This document shows positions 62,805 through 64,000 of a DNA stretch of 64,000 nucleotides, one piece after another. A program made the position numbers and the translations under genes. The stretch spans positions 1 to 64,000 of the forward strand of contig DVKR01000040.1 of the NCBI GenBank assembly GCA_018715935.1, read 5' to 3'. The stretch's first letter is position 1, and every line of letters begins with the position of its first letter. The notes beneath the pieces are model-generated. The model did no database searches. It saw only the letters and a program-made list of their open reading frames with translations, and was not told the origin of the DNA. The stretch is from Candidatus Aphodovivens excrementavium (GTDB lineage: Bacteria > Actinomycetota > Coriobacteriia > Coriobacteriales > Eggerthellaceae).

Positions 62805-64000
62805 TTATCTGAGCTCAGGTTCCATCCGCCCCTCACTGGAGGCTTCTACGGCTGCGCCCTTGCCTCCTTGCAAGACCTCGACAAGCTTAGGCAAGAAGAA
62901 TGCAATCATGAAGAAAGCAGCGAGGGGGCAGAGCGCGATAAGGCGGAAGGTCGTCAAGTAGCCGAAGGAGTCGGCCAGAATTCCACCGACAGACGTACCG
63001 AACAGATTGGACAAGTCTTGCATGATGCCAAGCGATGCCACCGTGAGTGCCGTTACCGCCGAAGGGCACTTCGTCACTACAAACGCCCTCGTGATGGCCG
63101 ATATTCCGCCGGCAGAAATACCGCACAAGACCGCTGACACAATCCAAAGGGCATCGTCCATCGAAAAGCCAAGCAAGAGCTGAGCCGTAAAGCACATCAA
63201 AGCAAGGAATATCGCAATGCCCCTAAACCCGAAGCGGTCATACGCATATCCCGCCGCAAACGAACCGATTCCCATCCACCACATATAAGTCGTAATGTAG
63301 GTACCCGCTTGATCGACCATCCCTTCACTTTGACCATAAAGAATCATAAAGTTATCAATAAACAGCGAGGGAATGCTTATCAGCGTCATGATAAGCAAAA
63401 TCGGAACCGACCGAATATTAATAAACATGTTCAACCGCAGAGCACGATGATGTTTTTTAGGAGCTACATCCTCTTTTTTTACATGAGGGAAAATAAGGAA
63501 CAGGCACAAAGCGCCTGGAATGAAGCTGAATATCGCACCCGCGAAACAAGAATACTCAATACCGAACGTCGTTGTTATCCATAAGGTCAAGCTATTGGTC
63601 AGCGAAGAAAGCAGCTTAGTGAACAACACAATCAAGCCGAAAGCACTGCCCAGCGCCTTCTTATCCATTGTTTCTGCGATAACGATCATCATCGCGATGT
63701 GACCCATGCCGAATGTCAGCCCTTGCATAAATCGCAAGAAGATATAGAGCGGCGCGCTCGCGCACATGCCAAATCCGATGAACACCAGTCCGCGAACCGC
63801 ATACTGCCCGCCCAAAATCCAGGTCTTATGACGTGCGTGCTCAACTGCGTTACTAAACGGCCCTGAGCCAAGCATCGAAAACACCACATAGATAGAGCTG
63901 ATCAAACCAAAGACGCTCACGCCTAACCCAACCTCATCGCTGAGCAGGTTGACCGGTTGGCGTACCAAGGCATTACCAACACTGGCAGTTACGGTGATAA
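62805..64000 (-). CDS. MFS transporter, 5'-truncated by window edge
   Basis: At least 398 residues of a major facilitator; the frame continues without a stop to 64000, so the start lies outside the window and the TTG at 63968 is not the start. About eleven hydrophobic segments are visible; between halves the hydrophilic VKKEDVAPKKHHRAL stretch is the usual central loop. SDEVGLGVSVFGLISSIYVV lies near the N-terminal edge. GC is lower than elsewhere (more A/T at third positions around 63300-63700), possibly recent gain. Substrate unknown. Confidence 0.85.
   Translation of the reverse strand, partial: ITVTASVGNALVRQPVNLLSDEVGLGVSVFGLISSIYVVFSMLGSGPFSNAVEHARHKTWILGGQYAVRGLVFIGFGMCASAPLYIFLRFMQGLTFGMGHIAMMIVIAETMDKKALGSAFGLIVLFTKLLSSLTNSLTLWITTTFGIEYSCFAGAIFSFIPGALCLFLIFPHVKKEDVAPKKHHRALRLNMFINIRSVPILLIMTLISIPSLFIDNFMILYGQSEGMVDQAGTYITTYMWWMGIGSFAAGYAYDRFGFRGIAIFLALMCFTAQLLLGFSMDDALWIVSAVLCGISAGGISAITRAFVVTKCPSAVTALTVASLGIMQDLSNLFGTSVGGILADSFGYLTTFRLIALCPLAAFFMIAFFLPKLVEVLQGGKGAAVEASSEGRMEPELR

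Overview
The window looks like chromosomal DNA of a high-GC, Gram-positive anaerobe, most likely Eggerthellaceae (class Coriobacteriia). The pointers are inferential: GC-rich codon use, a LuxR-type regulator fused to a multi-pass membrane domain, large cell-surface proteins with InlB/MBG-type repeats and LPxTG-like tails, an electron-bifurcating NfnAB pair, Moco and Ni-hydrogenase maturation genes, and many MFS carriers. No 16S rRNA or species marker is present.

Layout. 1-4.0 kb: an excisionase-HTH/PBP regulator divergent from an AbrB-type membrane protein, then an OFA-like MFS carrier. 4.0-17.7 kb is an accessory stretch: degenerate intergenic repeat arrays, surface proteins (829, 451 and about 1325 aa), an orphan solute-binding lipoprotein, a DUF3644-like remnant fused to an IS3 transposase remnant, and a membrane LuxR regulator. 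17.7-30.9 kb is mostly housekeeping: initiator tRNA, amidohydrolase, nfnA-nfnB-folC, type-4 uracil-DNA glycosylase, alanine racemase, mogA and moeA, gamma-carbonic anhydrase, enolase and an ECF transporter T subunit. 31-34.7 kb is the distal ribosomal operon infA-rpmJ-rpsM-rpsK-rpsD-rpoA-rplQ. 35-40.3 kb holds tRNA-Lys and tRNA-Gln (with an 88-bp duplication of the tRNA-Gln 3' end), uspA-MFS, an HD protein, a heavy-metal exporter and a DUF2510 membrane protein. 40.4-49.9 kb is a single 3156-aa surface protein with two metallophosphoesterase domains. 50-64 kb: groES-groEL under CIRCE control, an MFS carrier, a two-component system, nadE, hypBA, a CsoR-regulated copper operon (csoR-copA, with a C-terminal CopZ-like domain), an XRE regulator, and an MFS carrier running off the window end.

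How parts fit. Copper: CsoR has a perfect palindromic operator downstream of a near-consensus promoter and is followed after 11 nt by CopA. Heat shock: CIRCE overlaps the groES promoter region. Redox: NfnAB couples NADH, ferredoxin and NADPH and appears co-transcribed with folC. Metals: mogA/moeA (molybdenum) and hypBA (nickel) indicate molybdoenzymes and [NiFe] hydrogenase elsewhere. Surface: four large exported proteins, only one with a canonical-looking LPATGD tail, lie among regulators and repeat arrays.

The most unusual signals are the many unrelated short repeat arrays lying in the 3' flank of genes, a 62-bp-periodic array with CRISPR-like geometry but related spacers, a paired 20-bp element shared upstream of two exported-protein genes, the two-phosphoesterase surface protein, and the CopA-CopZ fusion with an internal ribosome-binding site. 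Assignments rest on reading motifs by eye; no database search was possible.
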